A DNA stretch of 64,000 nt from Anaspis maculata (lineage: Eukaryota > Arthropoda > Insecta > Coleoptera > Scraptiidae): assembly GCA_949128115.1 (NCBI GenBank), contig OX421964.1:14842892-14906891 (forward strand), written 5' to 3'. Positions 23,932 through 33,663 of the stretch are shown piece by piece. A model generated the notes under the pieces. It was not told the DNA's origin, did not search any database, and was given only the letters and a program-made list of their open reading frames with translations. Numbering within the stretch: position 1 is the first letter of the stretch; each line of letters begins with the position of its first letter. The translations under genes and the position numbers were made by a program.

Positions 23932-24287
23932 GAATCTGACTTGTTGACACATAATATTCTTGATATCTGCTCACTTCTTGGACTTGCCTTAGAACAAAAT
24001 TTCTTCAAATTTAACAATCATTTTTACAAACAAAATACTGGTTTAGCAATGGGTTCAAATTTGTCCCCTTTTCTAGCGGAAATTTTCATGTCAAATTTAG
24101 AGAACCATCACATAACCAACAACAATCCATTCAAAGATAATATCATTTTTTGGTTTAGATACGTTGATGATTGCCTGGTATTGTTCAATGGAGATGATAG
24201 CATTTTACACACATTTTTACAATATCTCAACTCATGGCATGATAATATCAAGTTCACTTTTGAAATTGAATCTGACAATGCTTCTAT
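23932..24287 (+). repeat. 356-bp duplication, right copy
   Basis: Right-hand partner of 20549-20904. From here the Penelope frame continues into unique sequence (PFLDLLITRKESLFEYAIYR), so this copy belongs to the downstream part of the split gene. Confidence 0.9.
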
Positions 24288-24950
24288 ACCTTTTCTTGAT
24301 CTTTTGATTACCAGAAAAGAAAGTCTTTTTGAATATGCCATCTATCGTAAACCTACCCATACTGACACAATCATCCCTATTCATTCATGTCATCCAATAA
24401 GCCATAAACATTCAACGTTCAATTCACTCTTCCATTGACTTTTTAAAATACCATTGTCAAACGATAATTTCAAAAAAGAATTTGACATTATCAAATATTT
24501 GGGTCAAGTTAACGGATATAAATATAAAACAATTTTTGGTATTTTCAACAAATTCCGTTCAAAAGCGCTATCCTTTCATGTTACAAATACTGATGTTTTT
24601 AGAAAAAGTTACCATAGTATATCTTATTTTGGCATCCCTTCTAAAATCGTTGGAAACATTTTTAAAACTTTTGGAATCAATATTTCTTTCAGAACAAATT
24701 CAAATTTAAACTTCTATCTAGTCAATACAAAAGACATTCTCTCTCCTCAAGACAAATCCGGTGTTTACAAACTTAACTGTTACAATTGTAACTCTTTCTA
24801 TTTCGGACAATCAGGCAGAAAATTTATTGAGCGTCTTAAAGAACACATGAATCAGGCAAGGTCGAGTTACCCTTTCAATTGACACACCTTCATCTTTCGC
24901 CAACGCCAATCATATCATCTCAGAGAATCATGACTTCATTTTAGAAACTA
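23932..24950 (+). pseudogene. Penelope-like element: RT C-terminus and GIY-YIG endonuclease
   Basis: After the duplicated RT block, the frame continues PFLDLLITRKESLFEYAIYR and stops at 24436. A second frame from about 24445 to 24882 carries the linker and SGVYKLNCYNCNSFYFGQSG with RKFIERLKEH, a GIY-YIG nuclease signature (GVY...YFGQ...R). Another frame change near 24870 is needed to continue to HIISENHDFILET, at the BEL/Pao junction. The missing C-terminus is found at 31046. RT followed by GIY-YIG is the canonical Penelope architecture. Stops and shifts mark this copy as dead. Confidence 0.87.
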
Positions 24951-25174
24951 TGTTTAGTAACGGTATACATAAACATATGAATTTTTGGTAGATTTATTTA
25001 TAATATATTACAATATGAGGTGTACGTGTTTATTTCACGACTGATGCTTTGCGTAGACTGCCGCATGCGAATGCTACCCCGGTAAGATGATTATGGTCCG
25101 GGTCCAGGTACTACTCTCCCCTCTCCTTGGACGCCACAGGGTGCTGTCGGCAGCCGAGCCGAAGGGCGCCAACA
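24951..25174 (-). repeat. BEL/Pao 3' LTR (224 bp)
   Basis: Plus-strand TGTTTAGTAACGG...GGGCGCCAACA. Same length and apparently the same sequence as 30822-31045. Being at the low-coordinate end of a minus-strand element, it is the 3' LTR. Confidence 0.95.
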
Positions 25175-25202
25175 TAGCCGGCCCCTTTGAACCCACAAGG
25201 GT

Positions 25203-28200
25203 TCAAAACTTCGGTAGTGGGCAGACGGTTTTGACAGCTCGCTTGAGGTGACTTCCATTTGCAATTTTAATCGTCACCACGCGCACAACCTTGTCTCCGC
25301 GGCCTGGATGCAGCTCGACGACGCGGCCTCTTAGCCACTGAAGTGGAGGTAGATTATTGTCCTTTAGCACGACTAAATCTCCGCACTGGATGGGGAGGTC
25401 GTGACTTGACTGTTGCCACTTGGTCCTGACTTGTAGTTGACTCAGGTACTCATGGGACCAGCGCTTCCAAAAATGCTGGCGCATTGCTGAGATTTGTTGG
25501 TAACGACTGAGTCTATTTGTAGAGATGTTGCTCAAGTCTCGATCAATCGGAGCGGTTAATGATGTCCCAATCAACAGATGGCCAGGTGTCAACACTTCTA
25601 GATCATTAGGATCATTGGATATAGGAACCAGAGGACGGGAGTTTAAAACCGCTTCAATCATTGTCAATAATGTGTAAAATTCTTCGTAATTTAAAGTGGT
25701 TTCGCCAATTACTCGTTTCAAATGAAACTTAGCGGATTTCACCGCTGCTTCTACTAGCCCTCCAAAATGAGGACTGCGAGGGGGTATAAAATGCCAAATA
25801 ATACCTGATTGCGCGACTTGATCCTTGAATGATTCGAACTGTTTCGATTTGAAAAACTCGTTTAGTTCCTGAAGCTCGCGATTTGCACCTCGGAAGTTAG
25901 TTGCATTGTCGGAAAATATTTCAGAAATATTTCCTCTTCTTGATATTAATCGTTTGAACGCGTTAAGAAAAGTGTTAGATGATAGATCAGTGACTAACTC
26001 TAAGTGTACGGCCTTTGAAGCCAAACAAACAAAGACGCAGATGTAGGCCTTAGTTTTGGTTTTTGATCGATTCAGATTTGACTTTATCATGATTGGCCCA
26101 GCATAATCCACTGAAATTTTGACAAACGGTCTGATTTGCTCCAATCTACCTCTTGGGAGGTCCCCCATAATCAATTGTATTGGATTTTTGGGGTTGTTTC
26201 GGAAACAGATTATACACTTATGAAGGACTTTACGTATAGTACTGCGGTCTGCCAATGGCCAGTATGCTTGTCTTACTGCTGCAAGTGTAGCTTGCCCACC
26301 GGCATGTAAATGTTTGACGTGTATTTCATTTATTATGAGACCTGTAACGTGATGCTTGTTGGGCAAGATAATCGGGAATTTTCTACCATAACCAATGGGG
26401 GCGTTCCTCAGACGGCCACCTACGCGAATTAGCCCATTTTTGTCTAAAAACGGATTCAACGACACAAGTTTACTGTTCTTTGGCATTGAAGATTTTTGAT
26501 TTAGATGGCGGAGCTCACTTGGAAATTCGTGTTCTTGAACCAATTTTAGAATTTTGAGCTCAGCATTATCTAATTCTTGTGGTGTTAACGGACCTCGAGT
26601 TTTGTTCGAAATATTACAGTTTGAAATGAATCTGTAAATAAATGCCATGACACGCTTTAGTTTGGAAAATGATGAGAACTTCGTTAAAAGCTCATTTGAG
26701 AATTTATTGGGTGCCGCCACAGTATTGAGACAGATAAGACAGGTCTTTCGTTTTTCTGGTATCTCATCCCATTGTGGCATTGTTTGATTTACAGCCCATT
26801 CTGTATTTGAGTTTTCGAGGAATTTCGGCCCGTTCCACCATAATGAGCACGTTTTTAATTCGGTAGGTAGTAAACCCCTACTGACAATATCTGCCGAATT
26901 ATGAATGGATTTTACGTGAAACCATTCATCCCTTTTAGTGGATGATTGAATTGCAGAGACGCGGTTAGCCACAAATGTATTCCAGTTGTTCGAAGTATTT
27001 GATAACCACGCTAGGACTATTGTCGAGTCTGTCCAATAGTATCTTCGTTTTATTTGAAGGTCTAAATTGGAAATGCTTTTATCCATCAATTGTGTCAAGA
27101 GTAGCGCGCCACATAGCTCTAACCGCGGGATTGACAGTGTCTTGAGAGGCGAAACTCTAGATTTGGCGCATAAAAGTTGAATTGAATACTCACCGTTAGC
27201 CTTTTCTGTTCTGAGGTATATGCAGCACCCATATGCATCATTGGAGGCGTCACAAAACCCGTGTATTTCGATATTAATCGAGCTAGCGGGAATAATTTTT
27301 CGCGGAATTGTAATCGTGTTGATTACTGGTAATTGTTCAATACATTGATTCCATACCTTCAACAGATTGGCTGGGAGTGGGGAGTCCCAGTCAATTTTCG
27401 ATTCCCATATTTTTTGCATCAAAATTTTGAAGATTATAATTGTTGGCTGCAGTAGACCCAGAGGATCGTAAATTTTACTGATGGTCGATAGGACTGTTCT
27501 TTTTGTAATCAAATTATTGACAGAGTTGTTAACAACATATCGTATGTTGTCGTTTTTACAATCCCAACCGATCCCTAACGTTTTTGTGATTGACGGCGAG
27601 TCAAAATTATGTAGTGAGTCAGATGATTGATTTTTATCGATTGGCAATACTGCTGGAGCATTGGAAGCCCACTTCCTCAATTCAAATCCTGCTTTGGCGC
27701 AAATTTCTGATAGCTGTACTCGAAGGACCTGAGCATGCGCGATGGTGTCTGTTCCAGACAAAAGGTCATCCATGTATACGTCTCGTTTAATGATGGCACA
27801 CGCTTCTGGATAATTGTCTTTCTCGCTCTCGGCTAATTGTTGTAATACGCGCATTGCTAAATAGGGCGCACATTTGAGCCCGTAAGTTACTGTTTGAAGC
27901 TTGTACGTTTTTATGCATTCATTGCGATTATTGCGCCACAGAATTAATTGGTAATCTGCATCTTCATCTGCTACCCGAATCTGTCTGAACATCTTTGCAA
28001 TATCTGCGTTTATTACGTATTGATACGTTCGAAAGCGGCTAAGAATTAGAAACAAATCCTGTTGTAAGTTGGGACCCGTTAATAGGATGTCATTGAGGCT
28101 GATTTGACTTGAGGATAGTGCACTGGCATCAAATACCACTCGAAGGCGGGTGGTTGTTGAATCCTTGAAGACCGGGTGATGCGGGAGAAAAAATGAATTT

Positions 28201-30413
28201 GATTGATCTATTGAATATGGATCGTTGATTAGCTTCATATGATCGAGCATCAAATACTCATTCAGAAAGGCGGAATACTCAGCTTTCAGGCTAGAGTCTC
28301 TATCAAGTTTTCTTTCTAAACAAAAGAAACGTTTGAGCGCTGAGGCTCTTGATGTTCCCAATTTGGCTTTGTTGTCATTAAATGGCAAATTAACCACAAA
28401 TCTCCCGTCACTTAATCTTTTGTGAGTTTTCAAGAAATGATCTTCACAAATTGAATCCTCTAAGGTTCCCTTTGTTTCTCCTTTAACATCCTCGACTTCC
28501 CAGAACCTTTGAATGTTTTCATTGATAGAATTACTGTCATTGTTTACTGCAAGGTTGCAAGTGGATTTGTTGAAATGACAATTGCTTTTTAATGGAACCT
28601 TGTAATTCCCTGCAAGTATCCAACCAAACTTGGTATTTTGTATAAATGGCCGATACCTGTCACCGTTTATAACACCATCACTCAATATGGACCAGAAATG
28701 GTCTACTCCCAACAAAAGGTCAATTTCCGAAGAAACATTAAATGTGGGGTCTGCCAATTTGAGTCCGTCTGGAATCTTACAACAAGAAGGATCGAATGTG
28801 TATTGTGGCAGTTTATTTGTGATAGTGTCTACTATATAACAATGAGCTTGTGTACTAAAAGGTTCGGTCTTTGAATGGATTGTTATCTTAGTGCTCCTTT
28901 GAATTTTCGAAATGGATTGTCCTATACCTGAAATGCAGGCGTCCACTGAATTTTGGGAAAGGTTCAGCCTTTGGCATAGTCTATTTGTGATAAAACAGTT
29001 TTGGCTGCCATTGTCCAGCAGTAGTCGGCATTCTCGGAAGTTCCCACTATGGTCTTTGATGTTTACGATGGCTGTCGATAACAAAGCCATACTGTAATTC
29101 ACCGAGCTATGCTGATTCACAAAAGATGCGCTTTCTACAGGGGAGGGAATTTCGTTAGAAACTGCTGCTACTGAATTACTTTGAATGGGTCTTTCCAAAT
29201 TTGGGTTTTCGTTTGTATGTAGCAATGTATGGTGTGTTTTATGGCACTGGCGGCATCTTGAACGAGATAAGCAATTTGACGCATAATGGTTATTTCTCAG
29301 ACAATTGGTACAGAGTTTCATTTGCTTAACCTTATTGTATCTTTCCGATAATGGGATTTTAAGAAAATCTGCGCATTGATAAAGAGAATGTTCTCCCTTG
29401 CAAAGGGAACATTGTACTTGCACTGTCAAAAAGGATGCTCTATTGGCATTAGTTTGATGTTGATTGAATGTTTTATTACTTTGCTGAAATCGATTAATTG
29501 GTTTAACGGTCTTGTTGGACATTTGGTTTGTCGCATCAAGAGATTCTAGAAGTTTACTTTTCTTCTCCAAGAAATTAAGGAGATCATTTAGTTGGGCAAC
29601 TTCGTTTGTAAGGGTTGATTCAAAATCTCTTTTGGTGAAGAAATCTAATTTAAGCAAAATGATGGGAACGATCAATTCATTCCAAGAATCGATCTTCACC
29701 TTTAATGCCTCTAATGCTTTGAGGTTTGCTCTAAGTTTATCTAAAAACTCTTGTATAGTAGAATGAGTTGCTTTGGTTATGTTTGGCAAATTTAGGATTG
29801 CGCAAACGTACTCTTGAATGATTAATCTCTTATTATTATAGCGATCGCTCAGTGTTTTCCACGCGACCGTATAATTGTCGTTTGACAAAGTCAATGATCC
29901 GATGGTCCTAGCTGCCTCATCGCTTAGACAGGATTTTAAATAGTGGAACTTTTCGATATCGCTAAGCTTGCTATTAACATGTATTAGAGATTCAAAAGTG
30001 TCGTGAAAGCTAGTCCAAGATGAGTATGAGCCTTGAAATATGGGTAGTTTAATTACTGGGAGCTGTAGACCGTTTTGAGAATTGTTACCGTTATTGCTCG
30101 GGGTGGAACTCGATTGCTGGTCGTTTATAGGTGCCAGAGAAATTGCATCCATATAAGTAAGGGAGTCAAAATATTGCTTGTCGACTAAATCTCGATCTGC
30201 TTCGTGTTTGTTTGGCTCCAAAAGTTCCAATTCATCTTGAGTTTCCGAATAATTTTCATACAATTTTTCTAACTTCGGCAAACGCACCTTTGCTTGGGCA
30301 TACTCGTTTTGCGAACAACCGAGCATGAATGTTGTGATTTTCGTAATTTGGCCTTTTATAACGCCTCGCTTTGCTATTAGGGTAGTAACTGCTGAGTTTT
30401 CTTTATCCGTCAT
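25203..30413 (-). CDS. BEL/Pao Gag-Pol polyprotein
   Basis: An uninterrupted 1,736-residue polyprotein. Residues about 115-290 match the Gag-like DUF1759 region (KLPIFQGSYSSWTSFHDTFE). Zinc knuckles lie at about 335-400 (CTNCLRNNHYASNC, CRQCHKTHH). A retropepsin-type protease follows (RLLLDNGSQNCFI, near 465), then an RT with NADIAKMFRQIRV and YMDDLLSG (about 879-886). A Pao RNase H region (FCDASNDAYGCCIYL) is next. The integrase has an HHCC-type N-terminus (VKHLHAGGQATLAA...KCIICFR), FSDNATNF (near 1503) and PPRSPHFGGLVEAA (near 1545). The DUF5641 C-terminal domain ends the protein (GDLVVLKDNNLPPLQWLRGR). All catalytic blocks are present, and with matching LTRs the element may be active. The Met at 30413 is the first in frame after the 5' LTR. 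Confidence 0.95.
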   Translation of the reverse strand: MTDKENSAVTTLIAKRGVIKGQITKITTFMLGCSQNEYAQAKVRLPKLEKLYENYSETQDELELLEPNKHEADRDLVDKQYFDSLTYMDAISLAPINDQQSSSTPSNNGNNSQNGLQLPVIKLPIFQGSYSSWTSFHDTFESLIHVNSKLSDIEKFHYLKSCLSDEAARTIGSLTLSNDNYTVAWKTLSDRYNNKRLIIQEYVCAILNLPNITKATHSTIQEFLDKLRANLKALEALKVKIDSWNELIVPIILLKLDFFTKRDFESTLTNEVAQLNDLLNFLEKKSKLLESLDATNQMSNKTVKPINRFQQSNKTFNQHQTNANRASFLTVQVQCSLCKGEHSLYQCADFLKIPLSERYNKVKQMKLCTNCLRNNHYASNCLSRSRCRQCHKTHHTLLHTNENPNLERPIQSNSVAAVSNEIPSPVESASFVNQHSSVNYSMALLSTAIVNIKDHSGNFRECRLLLDNGSQNCFITNRLCQRLNLSQNSVDACISGIGQSISKIQRSTKITIHSKTEPFSTQAHCYIVDTITNKLPQYTFDPSCCKIPDGLKLADPTFNVSSEIDLLLGVDHFWSILSDGVINGDRYRPFIQNTKFGWILAGNYKVPLKSNCHFNKSTCNLAVNNDSNSINENIQRFWEVEDVKGETKGTLEDSICEDHFLKTHKRLSDGRFVVNLPFNDNKAKLGTSRASALKRFFCLERKLDRDSSLKAEYSAFLNEYLMLDHMKLINDPYSIDQSNSFFLPHHPVFKDSTTTRLRVVFDASALSSSQISLNDILLTGPNLQQDLFLILSRFRTYQYVINADIAKMFRQIRVADEDADYQLILWRNNRNECIKTYKLQTVTYGLKCAPYLAMRVLQQLAESEKDNYPEACAIIKRDVYMDDLLSGTDTIAHAQVLRVQLSEICAKAGFELRKWASNAPAVLPIDKNQSSDSLHNFDSPSITKTLGIGWDCKNDNIRYVVNNSVNNLITKRTVLSTISKIYDPLGLLQPTIIIFKILMQKIWESKIDWDSPLPANLLKVWNQCIEQLPVINTITIPRKIIPASSINIEIHGFCDASNDAYGCCIYLRTEKANGEYSIQLLCAKSRVSPLKTLSIPRLELCGALLLTQLMDKSISNLDLQIKRRYYWTDSTIVLAWLSNTSNNWNTFVANRVSAIQSSTKRDEWFHVKSIHNSADIVSRGLLPTELKTCSLWWNGPKFLENSNTEWAVNQTMPQWDEIPEKRKTCLICLNTVAAPNKFSNELLTKFSSFSKLKRVMAFIYRFISNCNISNKTRGPLTPQELDNAELKILKLVQEHEFPSELRHLNQKSSMPKNSKLVSLNPFLDKNGLIRVGGRLRNAPIGYGRKFPIILPNKHHVTGLIINEIHVKHLHAGGQATLAAVRQAYWPLADRSTIRKVLHKCIICFRNNPKNPIQLIMGDLPRGRLEQIRPFVKISVDYAGPIMIKSNLNRSKTKTKAYICVFVCLASKAVHLELVTDLSSNTFLNAFKRLISRRGNISEIFSDNATNFRGANRELQELNEFFKSKQFESFKDQVAQSGIIWHFIPPRSPHFGGLVEAAVKSAKFHLKRVIGETTLNYEEFYTLLTMIEAVLNSRPLVPISNDPNDLEVLTPGHLLIGTSLTAPIDRDLSNISTNRLSRYQQISAMRQHFWKRWSHEYLSQLQVRTKWQQSSHDLPIQCGDLVVLKDNNLPPLQWLRGRVVELHPGRGDKVVRVVTIKIANGSHLKRAVKTVCPLPKF

Positions 30414-30821
30414 GATGATTTAGTTTCGATTTATTACTACTCCAATTTTATACTTATTGACTGATTGATTTGGTTTTATATGTCATAGACGCAATGGGTA
30501 TAAGAATGGTAAAGATTTAAAGGTAGGATATGATCTTGTGATCTAGAAATGAGTGAGTCTGACCTTTTGTGATGAGTTGATGTTCTTCGTCTTGATTGTA
30601 GTACAGTCGATCCCGAGCGTGATGCTGCTTTCTTGGATTGGCTGTAGGTGAGCGCAATGCTGCTTGATTTGTCTGCTTGATGCTTGGAGTCGTTGTGCTT
30701 GTTGCTTGGACTCGTTCTGCTTGTTGCTTGGTGGTACCGACTTGATTAACGATCCGACGCCCTTGTATGTATAAATTCACGAGTGGTCGCTGGTAATATC
30801 CGGCGCGATTGGATCAACTTA
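30414..30821 (-). other. BEL/Pao 5' leader
   Basis: About 400 bp between the 5' LTR and the polyprotein start, expected to hold the primer-binding site beside 30822 and the packaging region. It has imperfect GCTTG repeats (about 30660-30730). No confident tRNA match was recognised next to the LTR. Confidence 0.7.
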
Positions 30822-31045
30822 TGTTTAGTAACGGTATACATAAACATATGAATTTTTGGTAGATTTATTTATAATATATTACAATATGAGGTGTACGTGT
30901 TTATTTCACGACTGATGCTTTGCGTAGACTGCCGCATGCGAATGCTACCCCGGTAAGATGATTATGGTCCGGGTCCAGGTACTACTCTCCCCTCTCCTTG
31001 GACGCCACAGGGTGCTGTCGGCAGCCGAGCCGAAGGGCGCCAACA
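30822..31045 (-). repeat. BEL/Pao 5' LTR (224 bp)
   Basis: Apparently identical to 24951-25174. It is the upstream LTR of the minus-strand element and should carry its promoter. Confidence 0.95.
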
Positions 31046-31560
31046 AACTAATTTTGAAATTTTACATGTTTGTAAGAAAGGACGGCTTTTAGATAGTTTA
31101 GAGGTTCTTGAAATTTGTAAAGCAACTAGCAATTCTTCTCAAAATTGCCTAAATGATTGTATAGATTTCCCTTTTAAACATTTTCACAACGCCTTTGATT
31201 TGAATTACCTTTTTTCTCTCTAATCAACCATCCTTTCATTAATTTTTCACCCACCTTGTACCATTATTATTAGCTCTATTATTTCATACACTTCCATCAA
31301 GTTCTTTTGTCCTTCCTTCCATGACAACATCATGACTGTTTTATTGACATCTCAAGAATTTGAAACCATTTACACAAACTTTATTTATACCATCCTTTTA
31401 TACATTTTTGGTATGTTATCGTTCTCCTTTTATGTACTTGCTTTATGTATTTTATCTTATAGCTTTACACTCTGACGAAGAAGGGCCAGAGACCTTCGAA
31501 ACCGGTCAGAATAAAATAAATAACATTTTGAAGGAAGACTGCGTGCAGTTCAATCATTTG
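31046..31560 (+). pseudogene. Penelope-like element: C-terminus and 3' region
   Basis: Joining 24950 to 31051 gives a continuous frame across the excised BEL/Pao element: ISENHDFILET into NFEILHVCKKGRLLDSLEVL and on to FPFKHFHNAFDLNYLFSL followed by a stop (about 31220). This is the tail of the GIY-YIG endonuclease region. About 240 bp of AT-rich 3' sequence leads to the hammerhead motif. The fit confirms AACTA as the BEL/Pao target duplication. Confidence 0.85.
31464..31515 (+). ncRNA. hammerhead ribozyme of Penelope-like element
   Basis: All conserved parts are in order: CTGACGA (31472-31478); stem II GAAGG/CCTTC (31480-31484 with 31493-31497) and an 8-nt loop; GAAA (31498-31501); a minimal stem III CC/GG (31502-31505); UC, giving predicted cleavage after C31507. 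Stem I forms from UUUA (31464-31467) with UAAA (31512-31515) and CU (31470-31471) with AG (31508-31509), across a 2x2 internal loop. Hammerheads with very short stem III are known from Penelope-like element termini. It is in the sense orientation of the element. Folding and activity were not tested. Confidence 0.8.
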
Positions 31561-31989
31561 ATTATTTATCTCACGTGATCACACTATCTAGATCTACTTA
31601 CAATTTACTGATACTCCAAGATACTTATATCCAATTATAAAGGGACAAACATTGTAAAATCATATTGCGATTTCAAAACAATAGGCTGCACAAATGTGTT
31701 TAAAACTATATACACTGGAAGTAAATAACAAAACTGCAAAGAACTACTACTACTCTTCCTCCGTCTGAAGTATGTCTGTCTGTCTGTCCGTCCGTTTGAC
31801 TCCTGTGTGAATATCTGTCTGTTTGTTTGTGTGCCTGGCTGTCTGTGTGGTTATCATCGTGAATGACCTCAGCTCATTTGATTTTTGTTGAAATCGTTCC
31901 ATTAGAATGCACTCGTTTTGTACAAAATTCGTATTACGTATCGTACGTACGTACGATACGCGATTGAGTGTCGAAAAGTGGCCAGTAAG
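31561..31989. other. intergenic; (CTGT)n-like microsatellite
   Basis: No gene. A CTGTCTGTCTGTCCGTCCG-type simple repeat lies at about 31772-31850. A perfect palindrome ATCGTACGTACGTACGAT lies at about 31940-31957. Confidence 0.6.
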
Positions 31990-32174
31990 CAGGGCCGGAC
32001 CGAAACCAATTTGTTTGGGGGGGTGTAAAAGATCTCAAAATGCCGACTATTATTGTGAGACTGTAAAATTGTGGGACAGCAAATTATTGGATCGTTCTTT
32101 ATTTACGGGAATTTGAACGGGAATAGCTATATGGCGCGATGTGACGGAGAAAAAGTGTCTGCCCTTTCCCTTTT

Positions 32175-32264
32175 TTCTTTTCGAACCCGGGTCCTCCATT
32201 TTGTTTTCCGGTGTTCCATTGAGTTTTCCGGATGGATACTCTGACCGCTAAGCTATCGGAGGAG
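32175..32264 (-). repeat. tRNA-like (pol III promoter) sequence, probably SINE-derived
   Basis: On the minus strand TAGCTTAGCGG fits the A box and CCCGGGTTCGAAAAG resembles the B box, in a sequence starting TCCTCCGA. A/B spacing is longer than in a normal tRNA, and the 3' acceptor strand was not found, so it is not a functional tRNA gene. Confidence 0.5.
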
Positions 32265-32333
32265 ACAAGAGTTCCTCCGCCACATGCCCATATGAGAGCC
32301 GCCACAGCTATTTAGAGCTTTTACAAAATTTCA

Positions 32334-32725
32334 TTGTTCCGGCCATCAGTGTCATTTTTCCTCCAGAAGGACAGATTCAGCCTTGGTTTTGGTTCCAGCA
32401 AGACGGGGCTTCACCGCACTTTACGCTGGCCGTGCAGGAGTTCCTTGACATTCCAGGCATTCCCACGAAAATGGATCAGTCGAAAAAGGGAAATTGAGTG
32501 GCCTCCCAGGTCACCCGACCTGTTCCCATTGGACTTTTTCTTGAAAGGATACTTGAAAAAGCTAGTATACAAGACGCAGCCCCAAAACTTACAGCTGCTG
32601 GAAGATCTTATTTCGGAGGAATACGGAAGAATATACCTCCAGATTTTCTTTCACTTTCTGTAAGAGGCTTTCAGGAACGCCTTCGTCGCGATGTTGGAGG
32701 CAGACAATTTGAACATATGAGATAA
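32334..32725 (+). pseudogene. mariner/Tc1-like transposase fragment
   Basis: C-terminal catalytic region split over frames: WFQQDGASPHFTLAVQEFLD (the second-Asp block), then EIEWPPRSPDLFPLDFFLKG with YLKKLVYKTQPQNLQ, the block around the last catalytic acidic residue in mariner-like proteins. At least one frame change and one stop separate the blocks, and the N-terminal DNA-binding domain is absent. It lies inside the hAT-type element but is of a different superfamily, so it was probably captured or inserted later. Confidence 0.82.
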
Positions 32726-32937
32726 ATTTTCTAGTTCGCATCATAATAATGAGAAGAAACTTTTTTCTTTTCCTATTTCAATATTAAATTATTCCTCATT
32801 CCAATTTAGTTGCAGAACTCATGTAAGTAATGATAGGACAAAAAAATATACCTAATGTTACCATGCGGAGAAAAACACGTACCTAAGTAATTTTTATTGC
32901 TGTGAACAAAAATTAAAATTTCGAAAATTGTCAAAAA

Positions 32938-33055
32938 AGATGTCATCCGTCAAAAAATATGATGACAGCAAAAAACTAATGTCCCGAACGGGTCCGCATC
33001 CGTCAAAAAATTATAATGACAGCAAAAAAAAACTAAGGTCACGAACAGATCCGCA
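32938..33055 (+). repeat. tandem duplication of ~59 bp
   Basis: Two adjacent copies share CATCCGTCAAAAAAT, ATGACAGCAAAAAA and CGAACGGGTCCGCA/CGAACAGATCCGCA. Diverged by several substitutions. Confidence 0.75.
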
Positions 33056-33296
33056 GTGGTCCAAATCCAAAATCGTTATAAGTACCACTTGAAGGAATTT
33101 TCTGAAAAAGTATCAGGGGAAGAAATATAGAGGTGATTCCACCCCACTGGGACACGCTGTATAGGTATATGTATGGTGTTTTGGTGTTGATGCAAAACTT
33201 CAAAAAAACCTTCAAACTTCCAACATCGCATCATCAGTTCAACACTGATGACAATTTGCTGATGGTGTTTTGTTTGAGTGTTCAAAAATTACTTTA

Positions 33297-33663
33297 TACC
33301 GAGCGTTCATTAATTAAATGGGTCAAGGGTGCCTGTGACTTTGAAAACATCTGTCGGAACTAGCATCGTTCATTTGATGTTTGTAATTTTTTGGTTATCG
33401 TAATTTGTCAAACCAGCCGCAGTTTTCGTTTTCGGAACATTTTAAATGTGGTTTTCACGGCAGGGCACAAAACCTACATGATCGAGGAATGTTTTCGAAC
33501 TTGAAGTATTCTCGTGCACTTATGATATCATCAGATATCAATAAAATGGGACGTAACTTGTCAAAGTTTGACAAATTTATTACAAAAGGATTACGCTAGT
33601 TTCGACAGACGTTTTTGAATTCACAGGCACCCTTGACCCGTTTAATTTATGAACTCTCGGTAC
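33297..33663. repeat. inverted repeat with ~67-bp arms
   Basis: 33297-33365 and 33593-33663 pair; both hold GGGTCAAGGGTGCCTGTGA or its complement. The centre is about 230 bp of non-coding sequence. MITE-like, nested in the hAT-type element. Confidence 0.75.

Larger units (their letters stand above)
24951..31045 (-). mobile_element. complete BEL/Pao LTR retrotransposon
   Basis: A 6,095-bp element on the minus strand with two 224-bp LTRs, a single long polyprotein frame and a 5-bp target duplication AACTA (24946-24950 and 31046-31050). LTRs start TG and end CA. They appear identical by eye, so the insertion is recent. A purine-rich tract (AAAGGGGCCGGCTA on the minus strand) lies just before the 3' LTR. 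I could not assign the primer-binding site. It interrupts the GIY-YIG region of the Penelope element. Confidence 0.95.
20153..31560 (+). mobile_element. Penelope-like element split by two retrotransposons
   Basis: Three collinear pieces belong to one plus-strand element: 20153-20904 (RT core), 23932-24950 (RT end, linker, GIY-YIG endonuclease) and 31046-31560 (C-terminus and 3' region with ribozyme). Removing the LINE with one copy of its 356-bp duplication, and the BEL/Pao element with one copy of AACTA, restores continuous protein similarity across both junctions. The 5' end is missing or decayed. The host element is now a pseudogene with a stop and frame changes near 24436 and 24880. Confidence 0.88.

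Noticed and set aside
23932..24017. First ~30 codons of the LINE frame as a real N-terminus
   Set aside because: They are the antisense of Penelope RT sequence in the 356-bp duplication; the LINE itself starts at about 23931.
32175..32264. Functional tRNA gene on the minus strand
   Set aside because: A and B boxes are present, but spacing is too long and no acceptor stem closes; SINE-like or a pseudo-tRNA.
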